Origin: Lachnocurva sp029100405
GTDB taxonomy: Bacteria > Bacillota > Clostridia > Lachnospirales > Lachnospiraceae
DNA: 64,000 bases
Direction: 5' to 3'
Assembly: GCA_046263755.1 (NCBI GenBank)
Contig: JBJYZC010000015.1
Span: forward strand, 1 to 64,000
This document shows, in pieces, positions 1 to 8,044 of this stretch. A model generated the notes under the pieces. It was not told the DNA's origin, searched no databases, and saw only the letters and a program-made list of their open reading frames with translations. The position numbers and the translations under genes were made by a program. The number at the start of each line of letters is the position of its first letter. The stretch's first letter is position 1.

Positions 1-1137
1 CTCTTCGTAAACCTGAAGAATTTCTGTGAGCATCGCTATCATTGCAGGAAGACCAATGCATGTGGAAAGATCATTCGCTGCGGGATCAAGTGTGCCTCGT
101 GCCCAACCTGCAATCAGCACTGTCCGGACTTCAAGCGAGAACGCTGTCAGCGCCTCGATAGGGCACCCTATGTCTGCAATGGATGTCCTAAGCAGCTCAC
201 ACCATCCAAGTGCCATATCAGCCAGAAATACCGCTATGATGCCAGATTTGCGGACCGGAAATATACCGAGCTGCTCTCCAGTTCACGAGTCGGCATCAAC
301 CGCACACGAAAGGAGCTACAAGCCATTGACCGGGTCGTGTCTCCTCTGATCGATCAGGGCCAATCTCCCTATCAGATCCTGACGAATCATCCAGAGATTG
401 ATATGTCGGTACGAACCATGTACCAGTACATCAATGACGGCCGTTTCTGTGCCAGAAACATCGACCTCAAGCGAAAGACAAAATTCAAGCCGAGGAAGTG
501 CCATAAAACACAGATCACCGATCGCGAAGTATTTATCGGACGAACCTTTGACTGTTTCCAGAAACTGCAGCTGGACAAATGGGTCGAGATGGATACGGTG
601 AAATCCAGCAGAGACAGCCGCAAATGCCTTCTGACCTTTTATTTCACGCAGGAGAGGCTATTCCTGGCATTTCTGATGAATCGTTGTACTCCAGGAGCCG
701 TGCGTCTTGTATATAACCATCTGGAGGCAAAGATCGGCACCTATGAGTTCAACCGGTTATTCGGTACGATCCTGACAGACAGAGGAGTCGAGTTCGGAAA
801 ACCGCAGGATCTTGAGACAGGAATCAAGGGGGTCGAGCGTACCAGCATTTACTTCTGTGATCCAATGCGGAGCTGCCAGAAAGGCGGCGTGGAAAATGTT
901 CATACCATGCTGCGAATGGTCCTGCCCAAAGGTACCAGCTTTTCGTTTTTGACCCAATGGGATGTCAAACTGATCGTAAATCACATAAACTCTATGCCTC
1001 GAAAAAGCCTGAACGGGCGTACACCCTATGACATTGCTGCCGAGACATACGGCGAAGATGTCTTAAAAAAACTACAGCTTAGACGCATTGACCCGGATGA
1101 AGTCAAACTCTCGCCTAAGCTGATTCGAAACAACTAA
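1..1137 (+). CDS. IS30-family transposase, 5' end outside window
   Basis: The reading frame is open from the first base, so the true start lies left of the window; 378 residues are visible. The first ~65 codons are rich in cysteine (C-x(5)-C, C-x(3)-C-x(2)-C-x(2)-C spacing), a zinc-finger-like DNA-binding region. A helix-turn-helix-like stretch follows near base 400. The DDE catalytic residues fit D at 592 (WVEMD), D at 778 (LTDRG) and E at 892 (GGVEN), typical of IS30 transposases, which cut and join DNA at inverted repeats. No frameshift is visible, so the element may be active, but its left end is not in view and I could not define the right terminal repeat. Confidence 0.9.
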   Translation, partial: LFVNLKNFCEHRYHCRKTNACGKIIRCGIKCASCPTCNQHCPDFKRERCQRLDRAPYVCNGCPKQLTPSKCHISQKYRYDARFADRKYTELLSSSRVGINRTRKELQAIDRVVSPLIDQGQSPYQILTNHPEIDMSVRTMYQYINDGRFCARNIDLKRKTKFKPRKCHKTQITDREVFIGRTFDCFQKLQLDKWVEMDTVKSSRDSRKCLLTFYFTQERLFLAFLMNRCTPGAVRLVYNHLEAKIGTYEFNRLFGTILTDRGVEFGKPQDLETGIKGVERTSIYFCDPMRSCQKGGVENVHTMLRMVLPKGTSFSFLTQWDVKLIVNHINSMPRKSLNGRTPYDIAAETYGEDVLKKLQLRRIDPDEVKLSPKLIRNN

Positions 1138-1389
1138 CCAGACAAAAATCTGCTGTCAGACTGGAAGTAAACTTTTCACATTTTTTTGATGTGGCTGGTG
1201 GAATTCAGTCCTGCACACTGCATTTCCAGCGGCTTACCAAGTATGCCTAAATTTAGGTTTTTGTCGGAGAAGTTATCCTAATTATATGTATTTCAAACGA
1301 GAATTGCATCTGAAATATTAAAAAATTGCAGTTTTTTAAGACGTAGTAGAATTTACTTCTGCACTGGAATTTACTTTTTCAATTCACGT
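1138..1389. other. Non-coding flank of the IS30 element
   Basis: No gene is seen. The stretch between the transposase stop and the repeat array should hold the right terminal inverted repeat of the insertion sequence, but without the left end its border cannot be set. Confidence 0.4.
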
Positions 1390-1766
1390 TTGAAAATTCG
1401 ATATAGAAAAACTTTTTAATTTCATGCGTGTTCTTTTCCGGAAATGCCCCAAATTCAGCCTCAAAATTCGATATACAAAATCTTTTGAATTTCATGCGTG
1501 TTTTTTTTCGGAAATGCCCCATATTCAGCCTCAAAATTCGATATACAAAATCTTTTGAATTTCATGCTATGGAAATGGCCAAAAAAGGCGCATCATTTTA
1601 AAAAGATTTTCTATATCGAATATTACGGCCTGATTTTAGGTTCCAGACTTTCTGAAAAGCGCATCATTTTAAAAAGTTTTTCTATATCGAATATTGCATC
1701 CTGATTTTAGTTTCCAGATCCTGAAAAGCGCATTGTCTTGAAAAATGTTCTATATTGAATTCTTGA
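1390..1766. repeat. Bipolar array of ~70-bp repeats (3 forward, 3 inverted)
   Basis: Three forward copies have their GATATA core at 1400, 1470 and 1540 (period 70 bp), followed by three inverted copies with TATATC or TATATT near 1612, 1683 and 1751. The core reads AAAATTCGATATACAAAATC then TTTTGAATTTCATGC, and each core is a weak palindrome (TGAAAATTC against GAATTTCA). Sequence between cores is also conserved, so this is a repeated unit and not a CRISPR. The same family recurs near 17.3 and 50.8 kb. Confidence 0.85.
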
Positions 1767-1853
1767 ATTGCTGCAGAGTTATCTGAAATAAACCATATTA
1801 GTTTTCAATAGTTTATCATCATCTAATGTATACAATATATTTGCAGAAAATTT

Positions 1854-1882
1854 ATTGACAAAATTAAAAAGGGATTGTAAGA
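1854..1882 (+). promoter_or_regulatory. Promoter of the structured RNA
   Basis: TTGACA, a 17-bp spacer and TAAGAT fit a vegetative sigma-A promoter. Transcription should begin near 1888. No protein gene follows on this strand before the terminator at 2271. Confidence 0.75.
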
Positions 1883-1887
1883 TACAG

Positions 1888-2320
1888 ATACAAACAGAAA
1901 AGGAAAGCTTAAACTTCTTAAAGTTTTCCGGAGGTCATAAGAAATATTTAGAAAGCCTCCGTTAAGTATATTTCCTTTTCAACTATCGAAATACATTATA
2001 AAGGAGGAGATACCACCTGAAGTCCTAATGTAATACCCTAACCGGAACGGCCGGTATAAGCCGCGAATCCTGTTTCTTTCGAAAAATTCGAAAGAGCCCT
2101 CAAATAGGAACTATTTCAGTTCATTGAATTACAAAGTTGCGGGGCACTCAAAACAGAGAACGAATGATGCAGGAGTGAAATCCAGAAATGAAGTAAGGTA
2201 AAGGCAGGTAACTGGAAAACAATAATGAGGATAAACCGTTGAATAGTACAACTGAATATGGGATAAAATAGGCGGGACGTCGAATGGTGTAAGTTCGAAG
2301 TCCCGCCTATATTTTATCTG
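1888..2320 (+). ncRNA. Candidate structured non-coding RNA, ~430 nt
   Basis: A strong promoter and an intrinsic terminator bracket a stretch with no plausible protein gene. Many helices can be drawn by eye: GAAAAGGAAA (1897) with TTTCCTTTTC (1971), enclosing CGGAGG (1929) with CCTCCG (1956); ACCGG/CCGGT near 2040; CTTTCGAA/TTCGAAAG near 2077; CACTC/GAGTG near 2146 and 2172; CCAG/CTGG near 2182 and 2213. I do not recognise RNase P, tmRNA, SRP or 6S consensus sequences. An AGGAGG at 2003 is not followed by a start codon, so a leader or peptide gene is unlikely. The class is unassigned. Confidence 0.6.
2271..2318 (+). terminator. Intrinsic terminator of the structured RNA
   Basis: GGCGGGAC pairs with GTCCCGCC, extended inside by TCGAA/TTCGA, and is followed by a T-rich tract (TATATTTTAT). 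Confidence 0.8.
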
Positions 2321-2341
2321 TCAGGAAAACAATTTCACAAT

Positions 2342-2505
2342 GTCCTTAAAGACATGAAGTCCTTAATGACATGAAGTCCTTAATGACATGAAGTCCTTTA
2401 TGACAAGAATTCCTTAATGATAAGAAGTTCTTATTGAAAGTCCTTATTGCTAAGAAGTCCTTAATAACTTAATAATAAGAATTCCCTAATAATAAGAATC
2501 TGAAT
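2342..2505. repeat. Degenerate 17-bp tandem repeats
   Basis: About eight to nine copies of a unit close to CCTTAATGACATGAAGT run between the RNA terminator and the 3' end of map. The left copies are nearly identical; the right ones decay and shift length. Confidence 0.8.
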
Positions 2506-2524
2506 CTCCCACACAATCTTTTTC

Positions 2525-3403
2525 CTACCAGGAAATCACTTCTGTGCCGTCTTCGGTTACAAGGACCTGAATCTCCCACTGGGCGGAAGGTTTGCCATCT
2601 ACTGTGTAGACTTCCCACTCGTTCTCAGGATCCGTAAAAATTGCCGGGCTGCCCATATTGACCATGGGTTCGATCGTAAACATCATACCAGGCACAAGAA
2701 GCATATCCTCTCCGGCATTGGTACAGTAGCTGACCCAAGGTTCCTCATGGAACTCCAAACCAACGCCATGGCCGCCGATCTCCTGAACCACTGAATAACC
2801 GTTCTCTTCAGCATGCTTATGCACCGGTTCTGCCATATCGCCGAGAAAACTCCAGGGTTTCGTTGCCTTCAGTCCAAGCTCAACGCATTCATGTGTGACG
2901 TCGACGAGCTTCTTGACCGCAGGGTCTACATTTCCTATACAGAACATACGGGATGAATCTGAGAAGAAACCATCCTTGATCGTAGAGGCATCCACATTGA
3001 TAATATCGCCGTCTTGCAGAATCACGTCTTCAGATGGGAAGCCGTGGCAAACCTGATCATTGACCGAAGTGCAAACGCTGTAGGGGAAGCCCTCGTAGTT
3101 CAGAGGTGCCGGGATCCCGCCCATGGAATAGGTCACATCGTTTACGATGTCATTGATCTCCTTGGTACTCATGCCGACATGAATTGCTTCAGCAACTGCA
3201 TCGAGGACAGCAACATTGATCTTCGCGGATTCGCGGATCTTCTGGATCTGCTCCTCATTTTTGATCAGATTTCGCGATGGAACTGTATGTCCCTCAAGTG
3301 CATATCGATAGATCTTCTTATCAAATGCTTCATGGCATTGCTTATATTTCTTGCCGGATCCACACCAGCAAGGATCATTACGTCCGATTTTTTTATCTGC
3401 CAT
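2525..3403 (-). CDS. map: Type I methionine aminopeptidase with SEC-C motif
   Basis: The product (292 aa) removes the initiator methionine from nascent proteins in the cytosol. The N-terminus has a SEC-C zinc motif (NDPCWCGSGKKYKQCH, residues ~9-24), an extension seen in one subgroup of bacterial enzymes and thought to help ribosome or metal contact. The metal ligands are visible: D in NVDAS and D in FFSDSS, H in GGHGVG, E in TIEPM and E in QWEIQV. It stands alone on the minus strand. Length and motifs indicate an intact enzyme. Confidence 0.95.
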   Translation of the reverse strand: MADKKIGRNDPCWCGSGKKYKQCHEAFDKKIYRYALEGHTVPSRNLIKNEEQIQKIRESAKINVAVLDAVAEAIHVGMSTKEINDIVNDVTYSMGGIPAPLNYEGFPYSVCTSVNDQVCHGFPSEDVILQDGDIINVDASTIKDGFFSDSSRMFCIGNVDPAVKKLVDVTHECVELGLKATKPWSFLGDMAEPVHKHAEENGYSVVQEIGGHGVGLEFHEEPWVSYCTNAGEDMLLVPGMMFTIEPMVNMGSPAIFTDPENEWEVYTVDGKPSAQWEIQVLVTEDGTEVISW

Positions 3404-3616
3404 TATTACTTCTTCCTAAAAATGATAAACATCTTTTGTTATGAGTACAAAATGCCTTTTTCCACTCATTTGTGTACGATTCAGTGTACGAATCAAATGC
3501 AAAGCCAAATGTTTTACCGGTCCAAATTCAGACCAATACCAGCACCGACATCAGCACTGATATCAGCATCAATATCAAATATCACCAGCCCAAATTCAGA
3601 CCAGAATACAACAGAA

Positions 3617-4802
3617 TTACAGTCTCCGAATGGCCAGGATCTCGTGGCAATAAACCGAGCGGTTACAGGTGATTCCGGCACTCGTACTCTGAGCTTCTAC
3701 GATTTTTCCGCCACCTGCATAGATAGCCACATGCCCACTATAGCAGACAATATCACCCGGCTGCATATTATCAACAGATACAGCCTGACCGACCGATCGG
3801 AAACCACCTGATGTATAACGTGTGCTCAACTTACCGAAATGCTGGAATACAGAGGAAACAAAGCCCGAGCAGTCAGCGCCATTCGTCAGGGAAGTACCGC
3901 CCCAGACATAAGGATTGCCCACAAACTGCATAGCATAGGACACAACCGCACTACCGTTTACACTAGAGGAAGGATTGCCACCTGCAGGGCTTGCGGCATG
4001 ACTCGGTTTACCAGCAGCCGTTGTCTGAGATCCTGCATTATTTGCCTGGTTTCTATTTCTCGCCTCTTGTGCAGCCGCTGCAGCTGCAGCTTTTCTGGAG
4101 GCTTCCTCATTTGCCTTCCTTTGGGCCTCTTCTCTGGCCTTCCGTTCTTCCTCAGCTTTACGCGCTGCCTCAGCCTGAGCCTCGGCGAGCTCGCTCTCAA
4201 TATTTCCCTTCTGTGCTTGCAGACTGGAAATGGTCGTATTCAGCTCATTCTGCTTGGAAGAAAGCTGACTCTGCTTGGATTCCAAAGAAGCTTTGGCCTC
4301 CTGGAGCTGTTTCTGATAAGACTTGGTTGCATCTACTGTCTCCTGGTATTCATCCAGCTGGGTCTTATCATAATTGTAAACAGAAGTCACATAATCGACC
4401 CGGTTCAGGAAATCCGAAATGCTCTTGGATCCAAGAATCACGGACAGCATGTTGCTGCTGGCCCCGGACTCGTAGGTATCCTTCATTCTTTCCTTGATCG
4501 CTTCCTTCTGCTGTTCCACAGCCTTTTGAGCCGCCTGCAGATTGACTTCCGTATCACTGATCTCATTCTGTTTGGATGTAATCTGACTGCTCAGATCCTG
4601 CACTTCAGCCATCAGAGAAACCAGCTGACTGTTGGCGGAATTCAGATTGCTGTCGATCTGATCCTTATCCTTCTGGATATCCGTTACCGATCTGGCAGCC
4701 TGAACTTCCCCGGCCTTTTGAGGCAAAATGGAAACGGTAAGCGTGATAGCCAGAACAGAAGAAATTGCAATTGCTGACACCTGCTTGATCCTGTTTTTAA
4801 GC
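3617..4802 (-). CDS. Secreted NlpC/P60 peptidoglycan hydrolase with coiled coil
   Basis: This is a PcsB/CwlO-like D,L-endopeptidase (395 aa) that would cut peptidoglycan stem peptides during growth or cell separation. A signal peptide (residues 1-36, ending near VQAA) is followed by a long coiled-coil region (~40-240) rich in Q, E, K and A, an Ala-rich hinge, and an NlpC/P60 domain (~285-395) with catalytic Cys in GADCSGF, His in SGHVAIY and the third residue near CHEI. The start is TTG at 4804, seven bases after AAAGGAG. Family members are often FtsEX-activated or WalKR-regulated; no such partner gene is nearby. Confidence 0.9.
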
Positions 4803-4804
4803 AA

Positions 4805-5145
4805 TTTAAAACTCCTTTATCTAAATACAAAAATACTAAAATACAAATAGAAGGACTCTCATGAACGAAAAGTACCTTTGTGAACTCATTGACAATTACG
4901 CTTCGTTTCGTGCAAGCACGAATGCGAAAAGCCTTTCGGCCCTGACATTTTCATATTATAACACCCCTTGCAAGGCCGGCAACAGCCTTGTCATAATATT
5001 ATTGCATTTTTTTCGTACTTTCTTACGTTTCTTACAGAAATGTAAACCAAAACCAGTGAATCCCATTTATCTTAATAAGAGCTTCTTTTGAAAATTACGA
5101 TGGAAATTACGATTTCTCATCTGCAAGACAAAAAGGTCAAAAAAT
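4805..5145. other. Intergenic region between hydrolase gene and veg
   Basis: No convincing gene is present; a 76-codon frame at 4861 lacks a ribosome site. AAAAG-TAC-CTTTG at 4869, upstream of the hydrolase gene, resembles a similar dyad before ecfT (51957). CAAGGC/GCCTTG near 4971 can form a small hairpin followed by T-rich sequence. Confidence 0.4.
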
Positions 5146-5180
5146 AAGGGCTCATGAACAAGACCTGTTCACATGCCCTT
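5146..5180 (-). terminator. Terminator of veg
   Basis: On the minus strand AAGGGCATGTGAACA pairs with TGTTCATGAGCCCTT and is followed by TATTTTTTG. It ends the veg transcript after the tandem repeats. Confidence 0.8.
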
Positions 5181-5187
5181 ATATTTA

Positions 5188-5295
5188 TCAGCAAAGCCGG
5201 ATCCGTAAGTTCTTCTTTCGGCGCCAGCAAAGCCACATCCGTAAGCCTTTCCTCCGGCATCAGCAAAGCCGCATCCGAATGTCCTTGGTGATGAT
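5188..5295 (-). repeat. 36-bp tandem duplication of the veg 3' end
   Basis: TCAGCAAAGCC-type units start at 5188, 5224 and 5260, exactly 36 bp apart. The copy at 5260 is the end of veg itself (last codons plus stop), so two diverged copies of the gene tail lie downstream of the gene and before its terminator. Confidence 0.85.
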
Positions 5296-5502
5296 GTCTG
5301 TGTAGCTGAAAGAAAGCAGCTGTTCCGGACTATTTTCATTTTCGCCATCGATCTCGATCGTGAAAACAGAAGGATAAGCTTCCTTGATCACACCTCTCTG
5401 GATATCGACCTTATTTCTACCGCGATCCAGACAGATCTCAACTCTGCTGCCACACTGCTCCGCTACGGACTCCCGCACCATATCAAATTGAGAACGTTCC
5501 AT
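5260..5502 (-). CDS. veg: Veg family protein
   Basis: An 80-residue protein of the Veg family, small RNA-binding-like proteins of Bacillota that stimulate biofilm matrix genes in Bacillus subtilis. Recognised from the core RNKVDIQRGVIKEAYPSVF and the later SFSYTDI segment, which match the family's beta-rich fold. A clear AAGGAGGAGA ribosome site precedes the ATG. It has its own strong promoter and terminator, so it is a single-gene unit, as in related genomes. The function in this organism is inferred from family only. Confidence 0.85.
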   Translation of the reverse strand: MERSQFDMVRESVAEQCGSRVEICLDRGRNKVDIQRGVIKEAYPSVFTIEIDGENENSPEQLLSFSYTDIITKDIRMRLC

Positions 5503-5619
5503 CGTTATGTCTCCTCCTTAGTCTGCATTGTACCACTGACAAGTCATACACTCCTGCAAAGGCCGGACATAGTCTGAAAATCAGGCCTGACTCCTTGCAT
5601 CCCAAAAATATACTGCTTT

Positions 5620-5648
5620 ATCCTAGCACAGTATGCCGTTTTTGTCAA
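5620..5648 (-). promoter_or_regulatory. veg promoter
   Basis: Minus-strand TTGACA (5643-5648), 17-bp spacer and TAGGAT (5620-5625). The leader to veg is about 110 nt and includes no recognised riboswitch. Confidence 0.75.
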
Positions 5649-5723
5649 AATTCAGCCACTAGCGAGTCGCATTCCCTTCGTGAAACATTTCATGAAATTT
5701 CGCACAATTATGCACGTTTCACG

Positions 5724-5735
5724 GAAATGTAGACC
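5724..5735 (+). repeat. Near copy of 12-mer motif (GAAATGTAGACC)
   Basis: One mismatch from GAAATATAGACC; lies in the gap upstream of plsC, outside any gene. Confidence 0.6.
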
Positions 5736-5767
5736 AGGTTGTCAGTACTCCTCTTCCACACCCTCTG

Positions 5768-5796
5768 TTCAAGCCCTATATCAACTATGATATAAT
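5768..5796 (+). promoter_or_regulatory. Likely plsC promoter
   Basis: TTCAAG, 17-bp spacer and a perfect TATAAT at 5791-5796. The -35 box is weak. Confidence 0.5.
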
Positions 5797-5915
5797 AAGA
5801 CTCGTCCTATGGAAAAATGCTATAGCAGGAACAAATGCTCTTTCATCCCTTCCTGCTAATCTGAGTCAGTCGCTAATTTGAGCCGCCAATTTCAGGCGGA
5901 GGAATGGAGATCATT

Positions 5916-6635
5916 ATGATTCGTGCTATCCTTGCGCTTTTATTTGCAATTTTATTTCTGATCCTGTCATTACCGATTTACGCTGTGACAGCTCTTCTCA
6001 GAAAGAAGCATCCCCTGGCCATCGACCGTTTCTCACAGGATCTGGTCTGCTGGGCATTAAGAGTGATCAAGGCCATCTGCTGCGTTGATCTCGAGGTCAG
6101 GGGGCAGGAAAATCTGCCGGAAGACCAGTCTGTTCTCTACATCGCAAACCATGCCAGCATCTTCGATGTGATCCTGGTCTACCCCCTGCTCCCCGGGCTG
6201 ACCGGTTTCCTTGCGAAAAAGGAGCTGGGAAAAGTGCCCAGCCTGAATCTCTGGCTGAAGCGGGTCCATTGTCTCTTCCTGGACCGGAAGGATCCCAAAC
6301 AGGGACTGCAAACCATCCTGACTGCCATTGAGCAGGTCAAAAACGGCATATCGGTCTTCATTTTCCCGGAAGGCACAAGAACCAAAGACGGAAAACTCGG
6401 CGAATTCAAGGCCGGTTCCTTCAAGGTTGCCAGCCGAAGCAAATGCCCCATTGTCCCGATCGCGATCGAAAACACCGCGGATATTGTCCGAAAGCACATT
6501 CCTTTCGTAAAGACCACACACGTAACCATCACCTTTGGAAAACCGATTCTCATGGATGAGCTCGACGCCGACCAGAAAAAGCACATTGGGCGCTATGTCC
6601 AGGCCGTCGTGCAGGATATGCTGGACCACGCCTGA
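5916..6635 (+). CDS. plsC: 1-acyl-sn-glycerol-3-phosphate acyltransferase
   Basis: PlsC adds the second acyl chain to lysophosphatidic acid, giving phosphatidic acid at the inner face of the membrane. A hydrophobic N-terminal segment (residues ~2-25) anchors it. The acyltransferase motifs are present: NHASIFD (the H-x4-D catalytic pair), FLDRKD, and FPEGTRTKDG, followed by PIVPIAI. I prefer the ATG at 5916 (MIRAIL) because GGAG at 5906 sits six bases before it, while the ATG at 5904 directly abuts GGAGGA. Monocistronic, ending in a terminator. Confidence 0.92.
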   Translation: MIRAILALLFAILFLILSLPIYAVTALLRKKHPLAIDRFSQDLVCWALRVIKAICCVDLEVRGQENLPEDQSVLYIANHASIFDVILVYPLLPGLTGFLAKKELGKVPSLNLWLKRVHCLFLDRKDPKQGLQTILTAIEQVKNGISVFIFPEGTRTKDGKLGEFKAGSFKVASRSKCPIVPIAIENTADIVRKHIPFVKTTHVTITFGKPILMDELDADQKKHIGRYVQAVVQDMLDHA

Positions 6636-6696
6636 AATATCGCCCAATCTGACATTTTTCTCATCGCCCGATTTCATCACATCCGAACTGACTGCT

Positions 6697-6720
6697 CCCA
6701 CGGGCAAGCCTGTGGGTTTT
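6697..6720 (+). terminator. plsC terminator
   Basis: CCCACGGGC and GCCTGTGGG form a stem with TTTT after it. Confidence 0.6.
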
Positions 6721-6757
6721 ACGCCGCAATTTATAACAATTTGCCAGGACAAGAAGA

Positions 6758-6801
6758 GGCCCCGGGCAGTTCGGAAGACTTGATCCGAACTGCCTGGGGC
6801 C
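6758..6801. terminator. Long hairpin between convergent plsC and ddl
   Basis: An 18-bp near-perfect inverted repeat (GGCCCCGGGCAGTTCGGA and its complement) with an 8-base loop. T-rich sequence follows on the minus strand, so it probably ends the ddl operon and may also back up plsC. Confidence 0.75.
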
Positions 6802-6825
6802 TGAATCATGAAAAATTCTATGTAA

Positions 6826-8013
6826 TTACTTTATACCCTTGGCACCCTTGGATCCGCCCAGTGCTCCTGCAGCCAAAATATTGGTGTCAAAAGTGAAGGT
6901 CAGCTCGCTGTCACGTCTTGCCCGTTTCAAAGCAAGCTCGATCAGGCGGGTCAGCATATCCGTATACTTCAGGCCAACCGGCTCCCAGAGATAGAAGGAC
7001 AGGGATCCCGGAATGGTATTGATCTCATTGAAATAGAGCTTATTGGTATCCACATCGATCATGAAATCCATCCGAGCTACGCCGCTGCAGCCCAGAGCCA
7101 TGAAGGACTTGACGGCAAGCCTCTTGACTTCCTCATACAGATCTGAAGGGATATCAGCCGGGATCTTCCGGGAGACAGAAGCCATTCCCTTGGATCCGCC
7201 GGACTTGGTACCATTGCTCTCATACTTATCCTTATAAGAAAGGATCTCCTCGGTATGGAAGGGTTCCTCGATCTCGGATGCCTCTGCCTTATCCTCATCC
7301 CCCAGAACGGAACAGTTCACTTCGCGAAGATTTAAGATAGCATGCTCTACCAGCACTCTCTTGGCATAGAGGAAAGCATCATCGATTTTACTGATCAGTT
7401 CCTCCCGGTCCTTGGCAATGCCAATTCCAACCGAAGAGCCCAGATTGACCGGCTTTACGATCACAGGATAACCGATCTCCTTCTCAATTCTTCCGATCAT
7501 AGCATCTACATCTGCATAATCCCCGGTTGTGAATGGAATACCCGGGAGAACCGGAATTCCATTATCCTTCAAGACTGCCTTCTGGATATACTTATCCATG
7601 CCGACAGCAGATGCGGTCACATCGCAGCCGCCGAAAGGTACCCCGATCGTCTTCAGATAGCCCTGCAGAGCGCCGTCTTCTTCGTTGGTTCCATGAACAA
7701 CCGGAAGTACAACATCGATCTCCACTTCCTTCTGACCGAAGTGTTTCTTCGGATAAGGAGCCAGGAAAACGCGTTGGTCTTCATTTACGAAGATCACCCG
7801 GGTGGACTGCTTCAGAAGGGCATCGATATTCTTGTAGGACTCAATATCACCGACCTTGTCGCCGATGTAGAATTCATTTTTCTTGGTAATATAGACCGGC
7901 GTGACGTCGTACTTCTCTTTGTCGATATTCATCAGCGCCTGAATTCCGGAAATAACAGAAACCTCATGTTCCACACTTTTTCCGCCGAACAGAACGGCTA
8001 CTCTTGTTTTCAC
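6826..8013 (-). CDS. ddl: D-alanine--D-alanine ligase
   Basis: Makes the D-Ala-D-Ala dipeptide of peptidoglycan precursors using ATP. The N-terminal VAVLFGGKSVEHEVS signature, the ATP-grasp core (KPVNLGSSVGIG, EVNCSVLG) and the C-terminal metal-binding ARMDFMID and NEINTIPG motifs are all visible. At 395 aa it is on the long side but within the range of clostridial enzymes. Third gene of the hydrolase-murF-ddl operon, 31 bp after murF; MurF uses its product directly. Confidence 0.95.
   Translation of the reverse strand: MKTRVAVLFGGKSVEHEVSVISGIQALMNIDKEKYDVTPVYITKKNEFYIGDKVGDIESYKNIDALLKQSTRVIFVNEDQRVFLAPYPKKHFGQKEVEIDVVLPVVHGTNEEDGALQGYLKTIGVPFGGCDVTASAVGMDKYIQKAVLKDNGIPVLPGIPFTTGDYADVDAMIGRIEKEIGYPVIVKPVNLGSSVGIGIAKDREELISKIDDAFLYAKRVLVEHAILNLREVNCSVLGDEDKAEASEIEEPFHTEEILSYKDKYESNGTKSGGSKGMASVSRKIPADIPSDLYEEVKRLAVKSFMALGCSGVARMDFMIDVDTNKLYFNEINTIPGSLSFYLWEPVGLKYTDMLTRLIELALKRARRDSELTFTFDTNILAAGALGGSKGAKGIK
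7886..7897 (+). repeat. Near copy of 12-mer motif (GTAATATAGACC)
   Basis: One mismatch; lies inside ddl on the opposite strand to the gene. Confidence 0.5.
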
Positions 8014-8044
8014 GGTTCTTTCCTCCTAATTTCTCTTTTTTGTC

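Noticed and set aside
1390..1766. CRISPR-like array
   Set aside because: The stretches between cores are conserved copies and not unique spacers, and orientation flips midway; no cas genes are nearby.
2200..2320. tmRNA 3' end (GTTCGAAGTCCCGCC resembles a T arm)
   Set aside because: It is one side of a terminator stem, no CCA or tmRNA 5' sequence is present, and no tag frame is seen.
4861..5091. 76-residue open frame between hydrolase gene and veg
   Set aside because: No ribosome site, composition follows AT content, and it includes hairpin sequence.
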